The notes beneath the pieces were generated by a model, which saw only the letters and a list, made by a program, of their open reading frames with translations, had not been told where the DNA came from and ran no database searches. DNA of 64,000 nucleotides from Promethearchaeota archaeon. GTDB taxonomy: Archaea; Asgardarchaeota; Lokiarchaeia; Sigyniarchaeales; SOKP01. Where the stretch lies: NCBI GenBank assembly GCA_013375475.1, contig JABXKD010000001.1, positions 106,789 through 170,788 of the forward strand. Direction: 5' to 3'. Positions 26,939 through 35,901 of this stretch are shown piece after piece. The stretch's first letter is position 1. Every line of letters begins with the position of its first letter. Made by a program: the position numbers and the translations under genes.

Positions 26939-28555
26939 CTACCCTATTATAGGCAATTTTTCCTTTTGTTCTTCAACATCAACGACAGATTCTATTTTCG
27001 CTATTAATTCGTCAATATAACTTTGATCTTTGATTTCAATCGTTATAGCACCATTTGGGCATACATCCACGCACCTTCCACAGCCTAAACAATACTCAGG
27101 CTCGATCGTGGCTTTTCCATCAACAATTTCTCTGCCCTTAAACACACATACTTCAAGACAGGTTCCGCATCCGACACATTTCGCAGGATCGATTTTAACT
27201 TCTAATCCCTCAATTTTCTTGATTAGACTATCCGATGTTAAGGCTGACGATGCGTTAGAGATCATCTTACCATTAATACAACAACAGGAGCAGCAAAAAC
27301 AACTAGAAAGGAAATGTCCTGTATCTTTAATAGATTGCCCTTCTGTTTCTCCAACGGATCTTCCGATTAAAGGAATGAGTCCATCCTCAATGGCTTCTCT
27401 AACAAACTGAACCGCTTCCTCTTTCGATAGGATTTTTTGGTTTTCGTGAAGTATCATATTCTTAGTGTCGTCGCCCATATACATGCAGCCATATTTTTTC
27501 TCGTGGTTTTGACAGTCGCTATTTACTCTGCAATAACAGTGACAGGCAACAATGTTGCTCGCTTTATTGATGAAATGTTCAAAAACTTTGAGAGGAATTA
27601 CTTCATTCTCGTACTCACCTACTGATAAGTTCACGGGGATATACGATCCGTATTCTTCTCCCTTCTCCTCTTTTTCAGTTTCCTTTCGAAGGCTTTTAGA
27701 AAACGGTAACTTCGATAAAACAAGTGGGCTCATGTTTGGATCCTTAAACCGGGTTGTAAGCATCGGGATCTTCACTGCGAGCTGAAAGTTATTGTTCGCG
27801 TCTTTTGCATGAGTAATGTCGATAGGGACGCCTTGGAGCAACAGTTTCGCATATCTCATATTTGTAGGTATGAGGATAACATCGGCGACTTCGAGATTTT
27901 TTCCAAATTCGTAAGAATAACGCGTTTCCTCGAAGATTTGACACGCTAAAATTCCATCTATATCCCAGTTCACCTTAAATACGCGATCTTTAAAGGTTTT
28001 TTGATAGTCTTCATCTGATACTCGATCAGAATCTTCGAGCATCTTTTTAACTAATGACTCGATTTCGTCTTTATCGACTGATACATTTTCTGGTAGTTCA
28101 AATAGAGTTTTCCCATAGATCATTTGTTTTTGCATGTCGCTAAAAAGGGGCAATTGTGTTAAAACACGGGGATTAGGATTAAAGCCGGGCCTAAATCGAG
28201 CAATGATAAAATGATCCTTTACACATAATTGAAAATTTCTATCTTTATCTCTGCTCATTTCTAGATCAAGACCATCACCACTTAACAATAGCCTAACATG
28301 CTCTATTTTTGGAATTGAAAGCAAGACGTCAGCATCGTCAAGAAGTTCCCCATACTTATGGGTGTATTTCGTTTGTTCGTAGATTTGATAACCAACAGCG
28401 CCGCAAATGTTCCAATTTACTTTAAACATGAAATTTTTAAAATCTTTTTGATAAGTTTCATCAGAGGTATTGACGGATTTCTTTAGTATGCCCTTCAACA
28501 CTAATTTACTTAGCGTGCGTTCTGGCAATTTACTCAATAATTTTTTTATGACCAT
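26939..28555 (-). CDS. CCxCCC-ferredoxin paralogue 10 with duplicated SCP2-like domain
   Basis: A 538-residue member in which the SCP2-like region occurs twice. The first copy is at about 35-120 (VNWNICGAVGYQIYEQTKYTHKYGELL). The second is at about 165-260 (VNWDIDGILACQIFEETRYSYEFGKNL). Each copy is preceded by a similar short lead-in (YQKDFKNFMFK and YQKTFKDRVFK) and followed by an LxxLPxF segment. The C-terminal half is standard: CYCRVNSDC, H-E in place of H-D, CFCCSCCC, CVGCGTCLEVC and CLGCGRCVDVCP. The duplication suggests two ligand sites or an internal dimer. Its nearest relative in layout is paralogue 12. Confidence 0.88.
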   Translation of the reverse strand: MVIKKLLSKLPERTLSKLVLKGILKKSVNTSDETYQKDFKNFMFKVNWNICGAVGYQIYEQTKYTHKYGELLDDADVLLSIPKIEHVRLLLSGDGLDLEMSRDKDRNFQLCVKDHFIIARFRPGFNPNPRVLTQLPLFSDMQKQMIYGKTLFELPENVSVDKDEIESLVKKMLEDSDRVSDEDYQKTFKDRVFKVNWDIDGILACQIFEETRYSYEFGKNLEVADVILIPTNMRYAKLLLQGVPIDITHAKDANNNFQLAVKIPMLTTRFKDPNMSPLVLSKLPFSKSLRKETEKEEKGEEYGSYIPVNLSVGEYENEVIPLKVFEHFINKASNIVACHCYCRVNSDCQNHEKKYGCMYMGDDTKNMILHENQKILSKEEAVQFVREAIEDGLIPLIGRSVGETEGQSIKDTGHFLSSCFCCSCCCINGKMISNASSALTSDSLIKKIEGLEVKIDPAKCVGCGTCLEVCVFKGREIVDGKATIEPEYCLGCGRCVDVCPNGAITIEIKDQSYIDELIAKIESVVDVEEQKEKLPIIG

Positions 28556-28753
28556 CTAATTTCCCATTTATTTTTTTGTATCAAAAGTTAAGTTTATATC
28601 GAAATTAAATTTGATGTAGAATAAAAAGATTGTTATCTATTCCTTTTAAATTCGATTTTCTCTAGTCCGATTCAATATGAACCAAGTTTATCTCGTCTAA
28701 ACTCGTATTAGGCCTTTTGTAGCAAATACTTTTAAGGAACCCATTCTTCCTAA

Positions 28754-30302
28754 ATGGTAAATTCAATCATGCGAGAAGAATATAAAATGTCTAATTCCGA
28801 ATCCAATAAGCTCGCAATCGTGAAAAATCTCATTAATAAATACAAATTTGAAGAAGCACTTCGACAGGTTAAGGATATTGAGGAGGGGAGAAATCTCACT
28901 CCTGAAGAAGCGTTAAGAACTCAGGCATACAAAGCCACAATTCATTCTAGATTAGGACAGTTCGATGTTGCCGTCAAAATCGCTGAAGAGCTTTACCAAA
29001 ATAGTCAGGAAATGAAAATGTCGCTCTTCACCTTAGATGCTTTATATTGCAAAGGATTTATTTTTTATGTCCAAGGAAGAAATGAGGAATTTCTTAGAAT
29101 TATTGAACAACACGAAAAATTATTTAACTCAATTCCACGAGAAGAATCGCGAGAATATCAAGAAAGAGAAGCCTTTTATTTATTGCGTAAAGGATCACGA
29201 GAATATAACATAGGTGACCTTAATCTTGCTTTAGATTATTATGAGAAGAGTTTACAGGTATTTGAAGAAATTGATCCCAACTCTTCTGTCATACACGTTA
29301 TTTTGACGGGGATTGCTTTTGCCTATCTGGTAAAAGGAGAATTAAATCTTGCTTTAGAATACACTGAAAAAACGTTATCTCTACTTCCGGAAGGCGAAAA
29401 TTTTTATTTGCTGAATATAAAAGCAAATTTATTACTTAATTTAGGGGTTTTATACTGGCAAAAAGGGGAGTTAGATAGTGCTCTTGAATATTTAATTCGG
29501 GAACTTGAAATTGCCAAGGAAATTAAATACCCCTTGAAGCCATATATCCATATAATATGCGTATTAGTTGCTAAGAATGATCTTGCTCAAGCACATTATT
29601 ATCTAGAGGAGTGTAAACTAAATACGGAAAAACCCGAATCTGATCTTAGATATCAGGGAGCCCACGCACTAATTTTAAAAACTAGTCCCAGATTACGAGA
29701 CCACTTTGAAGCGGCAACTATATTGAAGAGAGTCATAGAAGAATTCTGTCGTGATCTATCAAATCTTTTGGATATGTTTCTATGTGGTGTTTTATTAGTT
29801 AGTCTCAGTGATTTATATAGCAGAACGCTTGAAATTAGCTTCGATTGATGGAGTAATGGAGCGATTACAAGGAAGACGCGCAATTGATCCACCAGAGTTA
29901 GTCAATGAAGAGCCTATACTCTTGTTAATCATGGGTAAAAGCGGAGTTCCTTATTTTAATCATTCCTTTGGAAGCGATTGGGATTTCGACGACCTTTTCA
30001 GCTCGTTCATGTCAGCGTTTAACTCTTTTAGTAGCGAAATCTTCTCAAGATCGATCGACCGAATTAAAATCGGGGAAAATATTATTCTTATTAACCCAAT
30101 TGAGCCGTTTTTAGCCTGTTACATAATTAAAGGGCAGTCTTATCCCGCCCAGCAAAAGTTATCTGAATTTTCAGAATCCGTAAAATCAACAGAAGAGATT
30201 TGGGATGCATTGAATAAAGCAGCTAAAACCAGCGAAATGTTGGAGTTAGACAACCCACCATCTCTCGGAAGCACCGTGAATGAAATTTTTATTGATTTTT
30301 AG
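28754..30302 (+). pseudogene. TPR protein with C-terminal longin-like segment, frameshifted and internally shortened
   Basis: The first frame (364 residues, ATG 28754 or 28787) has TPR repeats, e.g. NIGDLNLALDYYEKSLQVFEE, VKGELNLALEYTEKTL and QKGELDSALEYLIRELEIAKE. It stops at 29848. A second frame, open from about 29808, reads IAERLKLASIDGVMERLQGR, then EEPILLLIMGKSGVPYF, FSSFMSAFNSFSSEIFS and LACYIIKGQSYPAQQKL. From memory of Asgard archaeal proteins, these two parts normally belong to one longer TPR protein ending in a longin/roadblock-like domain. The missing middle and the frame change at about 29810 indicate a deletion. The two parts could still be made as separate proteins. Confidence 0.7.
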
Positions 30303-30317
30303 GAATTTCTTACACGC

Positions 30318-31175
30318 TTAGCCTGAAATATCCACAATCTTTTCATAGCGTCGAATAATCTCATCTATTACTTCGTCAATATTCATATTTTCGTCAAAAT
30401 GGATAGAAATTGCATTATTTGGGCATTTTCTTTCACAATGACCGCATCCTAAGCAATCCTCAGTGTGTACGGCTTTTCCTTTTACCATTTTCAAGCCATT
30501 ATAAATACAAACCTTGAAACACTCTCCACACCCAGTACACTTCTCTGGATCTGTAACATATGTCACTCCTTTCATTCGTTTTACGTACTTTTTATAATCG
30601 GAGTTACTATATTTCATACCAGCAGCAACGCAGCAACAAGAGCAACAAAGGCAAAAATTCATAAACTCATCGTCATACTCTAAAACATTATAGACAACAG
30701 CATCCCCGCGGAGTTTTGCTAAGGAGGGAGCCAGTCCATCCTTAAGCGCTAAACGCACATGTTCCCGTGCTTCCTCTTTAGTTGCAATTCGACCTTTAAC
30801 CCCTCCTGGGAGGTTGTCTAAATCCAGATTGGCCGCACCTTTACCCATCCAGACACACCCTAGATCTTGATCGTGATTTTTACAATCATTCGTCACACGG
30901 CAAGGACACTGTATAAGCACGATCGTGCCTGCTTTCTCGATAAAATAATCCATTAGTTTGAGAGGGATTACTTCGCTTTGGTAATCACCCACTTGGAGAT
31001 TGACAGGAATATATTGACCGGACTCGACGTCAAATCCTCGCGGAAAATGCTTTTTTCTGTAAACTTGTTTAAGTATTGGCAGTCTTATTAACCATCCAAA
31101 TCTTTTTACTTTTTTGAACTTCGGGGTGTTACGTTCAATCGGTTTTAAATCTCTTTTCTTTAAAGTTTTACTCAT
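30318..31175 (-). CDS. CCxCCC-ferredoxin paralogue 11, short form
   Basis: A 285-residue member lacking the SCP2-like domain. It begins with a basic stretch (KTLKKRDLKP) that enters directly at the LPILKQ segment, which in long paralogues follows the SCP2-like region. It has CPCRVTNDC...HD...C, the block CLCCSCCC, and the motifs CTGCGECFKVC and CLGCGHCERKCP. Unlike the other two short forms it starts with ATG and has no TGGACA box close by. It ends KIVDISG. It lies 70 bases downstream of paralogue 12 and is probably cotranscribed with it and hypA. Confidence 0.88.
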   Translation of the reverse strand: MSKTLKKRDLKPIERNTPKFKKVKRFGWLIRLPILKQVYRKKHFPRGFDVESGQYIPVNLQVGDYQSEVIPLKLMDYFIEKAGTIVLIQCPCRVTNDCKNHDQDLGCVWMGKGAANLDLDNLPGGVKGRIATKEEAREHVRLALKDGLAPSLAKLRGDAVVYNVLEYDDEFMNFCLCCSCCCVAAGMKYSNSDYKKYVKRMKGVTYVTDPEKCTGCGECFKVCIYNGLKMVKGKAVHTEDCLGCGHCERKCPNNAISIHFDENMNIDEVIDEIIRRYEKIVDISG

Positions 31176-31245
31176 CTTATATCCACCTATTAGTTCTTGT
31201 ATAAAATATTTGAAATTTAAAAAGAATTATTAAAAATTTATTGAC

Positions 31246-32895
31246 TTATGTTTTAATTGATTGGTCTGTGACATCGGCAACAGATTCGAGCTTAGTAATT
31301 AATTTTTCAATATATTTCGGATCTTCGATATCGATAGATATAGCTTCATTCGGGCATACCTCTACACATCTCCCACAGCCTACACAGTGAGCGGGATCGA
31401 CTGATGACTTTCCATCAACAATTTTTCTCAAATTGTAGGGACACATATCTATGCACGTTTCACAGCCGTCGCACTTCTCATAATCTACCTTCAATTCCCA
31501 GCCTTCCAACTTTCCCGATTCTCCACCTCCCATGCTCGAGGGAGCTACATATTGTCGAGTTTTTACCCCAATGCAACAGCATTCGCAGCAGAAGCATCCA
31601 CCAAAAAATTTACCTGTATCTCTGATTCCATGTCCATCTTCTGCTTCCGCGACATTTCTTCCAATTAAAGGAACCAATCCGTCGGCCATTGCGTTCTTTA
31701 AATGCTCCAGGGCTTGTTCTTTTGTAGCTACATAACCTTCATCGGGGGACAGAGCCATATTTTTGGTGTCGTCTCCCATAAACATGCAGCCTAACGAGAT
31801 ATCGTGATTTTTACAATCCCACCGCTCTCGACATGGGCATGTCCTAAGAACGATATTGCTCGCTTTGTTTATAAAGTGCTCAAATACTTTATAGGGAACG
31901 ACAACATTCTCATACTCACCTAAGGGTAAATTAACTGGAATAATTCGCATGAAATTCTCTCGTTCATCCTTCTTTTCTTCTTTTTTCTCTTCAGTTGGTA
32001 ATCCTGATTCTTGTTTTTGAATTATGGAACTGAAAAAAGGTAATCTTGCGAGAGAATATACGGTATCATCTGGATTCTTAAATTGTATACTTAAAACAGG
32101 ATTCTTAATGTATATAAGAAGATTTTCATCAGAATCCAAACCAGGAGCATAATTGGTTGGAATTTGTTGAAGAAATCGTTTCCCATATTCCGGATTTTCG
32201 ATTACAATAGTAAGATCTGCGTTTTCTGAGTGTTTTCCAAATTTATGATTATAACTGGTTTCTTCAAAGATTTGGTACGCAATTTTTCCATTAATGTCCC
32301 AGTTTACTGTTAAAGTTTGACCTTTAAAGTTTTTTCGGTAAGCCTCATCGGTAACATCTACAGCCTCGCTCAACATTTTTTTCATGAGCGATTCAATTTC
32401 ACCTTTTTCTACGGGACTAATGAATTGTGGTCCATCACGTAAAGGTCTAACTAATCTACTAGTTCCAAAATTCTTTAGAATGGGATTAAATAATGGGAGT
32501 TTAGCCATCAAAACTTGTGCATTTCGTTCATCCGTGCCCATGCGAGTAGATATAAAAAGGTCTTTGCGGTTTAATATAACCACATTTTTACTATTGCGAC
32601 CCATTTCGATATCTATGTTTTGTCCCTGTAGTAATCCTCTGATATAATCAATATCTTTAAACTTTATTGTGACATCGGAGTCTTCGAGAGATTCTCCATC
32701 TTTTGATGTATAGTTGTCCGGTTCGTAGATTTGATAACCATTTACACCGTCTACATCCACATTGACTTTATATGTCTCCTTAAAGCTATTTTTGTATTTC
32801 TCATCCGAGACATCAACATCTGTTAGGATTAATTTCAACAATCCTTTCTTTAACTTATCATCTGGTAATTTACTTAATTGTTCTTTCATACTCAT
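31246..32895 (-). CDS. CCxCCC-ferredoxin paralogue 12 with duplicated SCP2-like domain
   Basis: At 549 residues this is the longest member. The SCP2-like copies are at about 30-120 (VNVDVDGVNGYQIYEPDNY) and 190-280 (VNWDINGKIAYQIFEETSY). A Lys/Glu-rich linker (EEKKEEKKDERE) precedes RIIPVNLPLGEYEN. It has CPCRERWDC...HD...C, the block CFCCECCC with an unusual Glu in the middle, CDGCETCIDMCP and CVGCGRCVEVCP. Here the first cluster motif does end in Pro. It lies between hypA and the short paralogue 11 on the same strand, so the three may form an operon. Confidence 0.88.
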   Translation of the reverse strand: MSMKEQLSKLPDDKLKKGLLKLILTDVDVSDEKYKNSFKETYKVNVDVDGVNGYQIYEPDNYTSKDGESLEDSDVTIKFKDIDYIRGLLQGQNIDIEMGRNSKNVVILNRKDLFISTRMGTDERNAQVLMAKLPLFNPILKNFGTSRLVRPLRDGPQFISPVEKGEIESLMKKMLSEAVDVTDEAYRKNFKGQTLTVNWDINGKIAYQIFEETSYNHKFGKHSENADLTIVIENPEYGKRFLQQIPTNYAPGLDSDENLLIYIKNPVLSIQFKNPDDTVYSLARLPFFSSIIQKQESGLPTEEKKEEKKDERENFMRIIPVNLPLGEYENVVVPYKVFEHFINKASNIVLRTCPCRERWDCKNHDISLGCMFMGDDTKNMALSPDEGYVATKEQALEHLKNAMADGLVPLIGRNVAEAEDGHGIRDTGKFFGGCFCCECCCIGVKTRQYVAPSSMGGGESGKLEGWELKVDYEKCDGCETCIDMCPYNLRKIVDGKSSVDPAHCVGCGRCVEVCPNEAISIDIEDPKYIEKLITKLESVADVTDQSIKT

Positions 32896-32953
32896 ATGTT
32901 TTACCCCTAAAATTGTGTTTTCCTAATTTTCTTACATAATTTAAAAAAAATGA

Positions 32954-33403
32954 TTAGGTTCGAAGATTTCTTATTGTAATTCCTTTCCCTTCGATTAGAG
33001 TTGTGTTCGAACTATCACATTTTCGGCAATGAAAAATATTCGTTCCTAAATTAGGATCGGCCTTGAGGAGGGTTTTTTCAGCAACTTCTTTTTCATATTT
33101 TTCATATTCCTCCAACCGTCCTTCAACCGCAGCTTTTTCTTTTTCTTTACTGAACCAAATTTCCGATTTTTGCTGACAGGAATTGCAATGAAGAACACCA
33201 GGTGTTCTTTTAATAATCAATTTTGCTTTGTCTGCAATTGTACCTTTTTTCAGAGTATCAAAGGCTTGTTGAGCATATATTTCGACAATCAACGCAAAAT
33301 CTCCTACTTCAAGGTTGATTTCGCTTATTTTAGTGGCGTTATTCTGTTTTGCCACCTCTAAACACTTTCTAAAAATTTGATTTACCATTGAAAATTCATG
33401 CAT
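32954..33403 (-). CDS. hypA: HypA, nickel-insertion/zinc protein for [NiFe]-hydrogenase maturation
   Basis: A 149-residue protein beginning MHEFSMVNQIF; the Met-His-Glu start supplies the nickel site of HypA. The zinc ribbon uses CNSC (about residue 93) and CRKC (about residue 126). A charged insert of roughly 30 residues lies between the two halves, as in some archaeal HypA proteins. It would pass nickel to a hydrogenase large subunit together with HypB. Neither HypB nor a hydrogenase is in this window. It sits 58 bases upstream of paralogue 12 on the same strand, linking the ferredoxin cluster to hydrogen metabolism by position only. Confidence 0.92.
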   Translation of the reverse strand: MHEFSMVNQIFRKCLEVAKQNNATKISEINLEVGDFALIVEIYAQQAFDTLKKGTIADKAKLIIKRTPGVLHCNSCQQKSEIWFSKEKEKAAVEGRLEEYEKYEKEVAEKTLLKADPNLGTNIFHCRKCDSSNTTLIEGKGITIRNLRT

Positions 33404-33441
33404 TTTTCATATCTCTTTAATATTTTGATTGAATTCTGAAA

Positions 33442-33507
33442 TTATCCAGAAGTATCTACAATTTTTTCATATTGTTTTATTATTCCGTCTATTACATCGT
33501 AGTAGAC
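33442..33507 (-). pseudogene. Remnant tail of a short CCxCCC-ferredoxin
   Basis: The minus strand reads VYYDVIDGIIKQYEKIVDTSG then TAA. It matches the C-termini of the three short forms (VVDEIIERYEKIVDISG). No cluster motif survives. About 40 bases further up is a copy of the promoter-side sequence of the short forms, so both ends of a former gene remain with the middle deleted. Confidence 0.9.
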
Positions 33508-33545
33508 GATCTGGTTTAGAAAATATTTGAAACCATAAAAGAGTT

Positions 33546-33561
33546 ACCACTGTCCATTTAC
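33546..33561 (-). promoter_or_regulatory. TGGACA box beside the ferredoxin remnant
   Basis: On the minus strand this reads GTAAATGGACAGTGGT, followed by AACTCTTTTATGG. It is nearly identical to the sequences upstream of the two short ferredoxins at 34.6 and 35.6 kb, and is the leftover promoter region of the deleted copy. Confidence 0.5.
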
Positions 33562-33665
33562 ATTAAAAAAAATTAATATCATAATAAAAAAATAGCGAAT
33601 AATCATTGACCAATTTAGGAAAGGGATGTTTTAGTTGCTTCTTCTGTGAGATCGACTCTCTTGTA

Positions 33666-34523
33666 CTAGCCAGATATGTCCACAATTTTCTCATATCGCT
33701 CGATTATTTCGTCCACTACTTCGTCGACATTCATATTTTGGTCAAATAAAGTGGAAATCGCACCTTTAGGGCATACAGTTTCGCAATGACCACAGCCTAG
33801 GCAATTATCAGTACGTACTGCTTTACCTTTTACCATTTTTAATCCATCGTAGATACATACTTTAAAGCACTCTCCACAGCCTACACACTTATCGGTATCA
33901 GTGATCATCGTTACTCCCTTCATCCGCTTTATGTAATTTTTATAATCAGAGTTAGTGTATTTTACCGCGGCCATGACACAACAACAAGGACAACAAAAGC
34001 AGAAATTCATGAACTCGTCTTCATAATCTAAAACGTTAAGGCCGACAGCGTCTCCTCTAAGCTTTCCTAAGGCGGGGGCTAAGCCATCCTTAAGTGCAAC
34101 GCGAACGTGTTCTTTTGCTTCCTCTTTAGTAGCAAATCGAGCTTTTGATCCTCCAGGGAGGTTTTCTAAGTCCAGATTAGCAGCGCCTTTGCCCATCCAC
34201 ACGCAACCGAGGTCTATACTGTGATTTTTGCACTCTACCTTTAGACGGCATGGACATTGCGAAATCACAATCGTACCAGCTTTGTCAATAAAATGATCCA
34301 TTAATTTAAGGGGAATTACCTCGTTCGAGTAATCTCCCACCTGGAGGTTCATGGGAATATATTGTCCCGCTTCTACGTCAAATCCGCGAGGATGATGTTT
34401 TTTTCTAAATCTTTGTTTGAGTATTGGTAATTTTGTTAACCATCCCATCTTTTTTACCTTTCGCATCTCAGGCGTGTCGCGTTCAAGTGGTTTTAAATCC
34501 TTTTTCTTTAAACTCTTACTCAA
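33666..34523 (-). CDS. CCxCCC-ferredoxin paralogue 13, short form
   Basis: A 285-residue short form very close to paralogue 14. It has CPCRLKVECKNHS...C, where the conserved Asp after His is Ser. The block is CFCCPCCC, with motifs CVGCGECFKVC and CLGCGHCETVCP. The start is TTG: the frame has no ATG, and the sequence before it (AATACAAATTGAG) is shared with paralogue 14. It ends KIVDISG. A TGGACA box lies 77-92 bases upstream. It is probably a soluble electron carrier with the CCxCCC module but without the substrate-binding front domain. Confidence 0.87.
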   Translation of the reverse strand: MSKSLKKKDLKPLERDTPEMRKVKKMGWLTKLPILKQRFRKKHHPRGFDVEAGQYIPMNLQVGDYSNEVIPLKLMDHFIDKAGTIVISQCPCRLKVECKNHSIDLGCVWMGKGAANLDLENLPGGSKARFATKEEAKEHVRVALKDGLAPALGKLRGDAVGLNVLDYEDEFMNFCFCCPCCCVMAAVKYTNSDYKNYIKRMKGVTMITDTDKCVGCGECFKVCIYDGLKMVKGKAVRTDNCLGCGHCETVCPKGAISTLFDQNMNVDEVVDEIIERYEKIVDISG

Positions 34524-34600
34524 TTTGTATTCACTTTATAGTTTAGCCTTAATTATTTGAATATTAGTTATAATAAAAGAAGGGGAGACATAAAAGAGTA

Positions 34601-34616
34601 TCCACTGTCCATTTAC
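34601..34616 (-). promoter_or_regulatory. TGGACA box upstream of short ferredoxin 13
   Basis: On the minus strand this reads GTAAATGGACAGTGGA, 77-92 bases before the TTG start. It is the same element at the same distance as for paralogue 14. Confidence 0.5.
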
Positions 34617-34670
34617 CTTAATTACTAAATATAATAAAAAAAAAATCTTTTATTCTAAGAAGAACCGTTC

Positions 34671-35528
34671 TTAGCCAGATATATCAACAATTTTCTCGTA
34701 TCGTTCTATGATCTCTTCTACTACCTTATCTATGTCGACAGTTTCGTCAAAAACAGTGGAAATTGCTCCTTCAGGGCAAACTTCTTCACATCTTCCACAA
34801 GCGATACAATTATCAGTATGTGTTGTCTTTCCCTTTACCATTTTCAATCCATCGTAGATACATACTTTAAAGCACTCACCACAACCTACACACTTCTCTG
34901 GGTCTGTATGCATCGTTACTCCCTTCATACGTTTTATATGTTTTTTGTAATCGGAGTTTCCGTATTTCATCCCGGCCGTGACACAGCAACAGGAACAACA
35001 GAAGCAGAAATTCATGAACTCGTCTTCATATTCTAATACATTGTAAGCGACGGCATCTCCTCTAAGTTTTCCTAAAGCGGGGATCAAGCCATCTTTAAGT
35101 GCAGCGCGAGCGTGTGCTTTTGCTTCCTCTTTAGTTGCGATTCGACCTTCTGCCATTCCAGGGAGTTTCTTTAAATCTAGGTTTGCTGCGCCCTTACCCA
35201 TCCACACACAACCTAGATCTATACTGTGATTTTTGCATCCTACTGTTTTTCTACATGGACATTGTACAATTACAATTGTCCCAGCTTTGTCGATAAAATA
35301 ATCCATTAATTTGAGAGGTATTACTTCTGAATCGTAATCGCCCACACGGAGGTTGATGGGAATGATTTGCGCTGCTTCTACATCAAATCCGCGAGGATGA
35401 TGTTTTTTTCTAAATCGTTGTTTAAGTATTGGTAATCTTGTTAACCATCCGTATTTTTTCACTTTTTGCATTAAAGGCGAGTTGCGCTCATTCGGCTTCA
35501 AATCCTTTTTCTTTAGAGTTTTACTCAA
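34671..35528 (-). CDS. CCxCCC-ferredoxin paralogue 14, short form
   Basis: A 285-residue short form with C90, C92, C98, H101-S102 and C107; block C175, C177, C178, C180-C182; clusters C213/216/219/223 and C241/244/247/251. The second motif is CIACGRCEEVCP, with Ala where relatives have Gly. TTG is the start codon. A TATA-like TAAATATAAAG at 35552-35562 lies 24-34 bases before it, which would fit a leaderless archaeal transcript. It is a tandem neighbour of paralogue 13, with a 147-base gap that contains that gene's TGGACA box. Confidence 0.87.
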   Translation of the reverse strand: MSKTLKKKDLKPNERNSPLMQKVKKYGWLTRLPILKQRFRKKHHPRGFDVEAAQIIPINLRVGDYDSEVIPLKLMDYFIDKAGTIVIVQCPCRKTVGCKNHSIDLGCVWMGKGAANLDLKKLPGMAEGRIATKEEAKAHARAALKDGLIPALGKLRGDAVAYNVLEYEDEFMNFCFCCSCCCVTAGMKYGNSDYKKHIKRMKGVTMHTDPEKCVGCGECFKVCIYDGLKMVKGKTTHTDNCIACGRCEEVCPEGAISTVFDETVDIDKVVEEIIERYEKIVDISG

Positions 35529-35603
35529 TTTGTATTCACTTCATAGTTCTCTTTATATTTATTAGAATTTGATTTAGAAAAGAGTGGAAGACATAAAAAA
35601 GTT

Positions 35604-35618
35604 ACCACTGTCCATTTA
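35604..35618 (-). promoter_or_regulatory. TGGACA box upstream of short ferredoxin 14
   Basis: On the minus strand this reads TAAATGGACAGTGGT, 75-89 bases before the TTG start and about 45 bases above the TATA-like sequence. That position suits an activator or a distal operator. Confidence 0.5.
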
Positions 35619-35624
35619 CAAGGG

Positions 35625-35666
35625 TGCATTCGGTTTTAAATCCTTTTTAGTTAGGTTTTTTTCCAA
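35625..35666 (-). pseudogene. Remnant head of a short CCxCCC-ferredoxin
   Basis: From a TTG at 35666 the minus strand reads MEKNLTKKDLKPNA, matching the start of paralogue 14 (MSKTLKKKDLKPNE), and then runs straight into the promoter region of paralogue 14. It is the 5' stub of another deleted tandem copy. The remaining 235 bases up to the next gene (35667-35901) hold one forward-facing TTGGACAGTGG at 35675-35685 and no other recognisable feature. Confidence 0.82.
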
Positions 35667-35901
35667 TTTAATTATTGGACAGTGGGAAATTAAAACTTCA
35701 AACCTAATATTATCTCATAAGTCATGATTATACCTAAGAAACTTGGAATGGTATAGATAATTTATGTCAAATTATAAAGACTTTACCAAGAAAAAATGAA
35801 GTAGATAAATAAATTTATAATAAAATGATCCTTTTAATTCGTAATTTAAAAATATTTCATATACTAAGAATTCATATAAAATATAAAATGAAGGGTATAC
35901 G

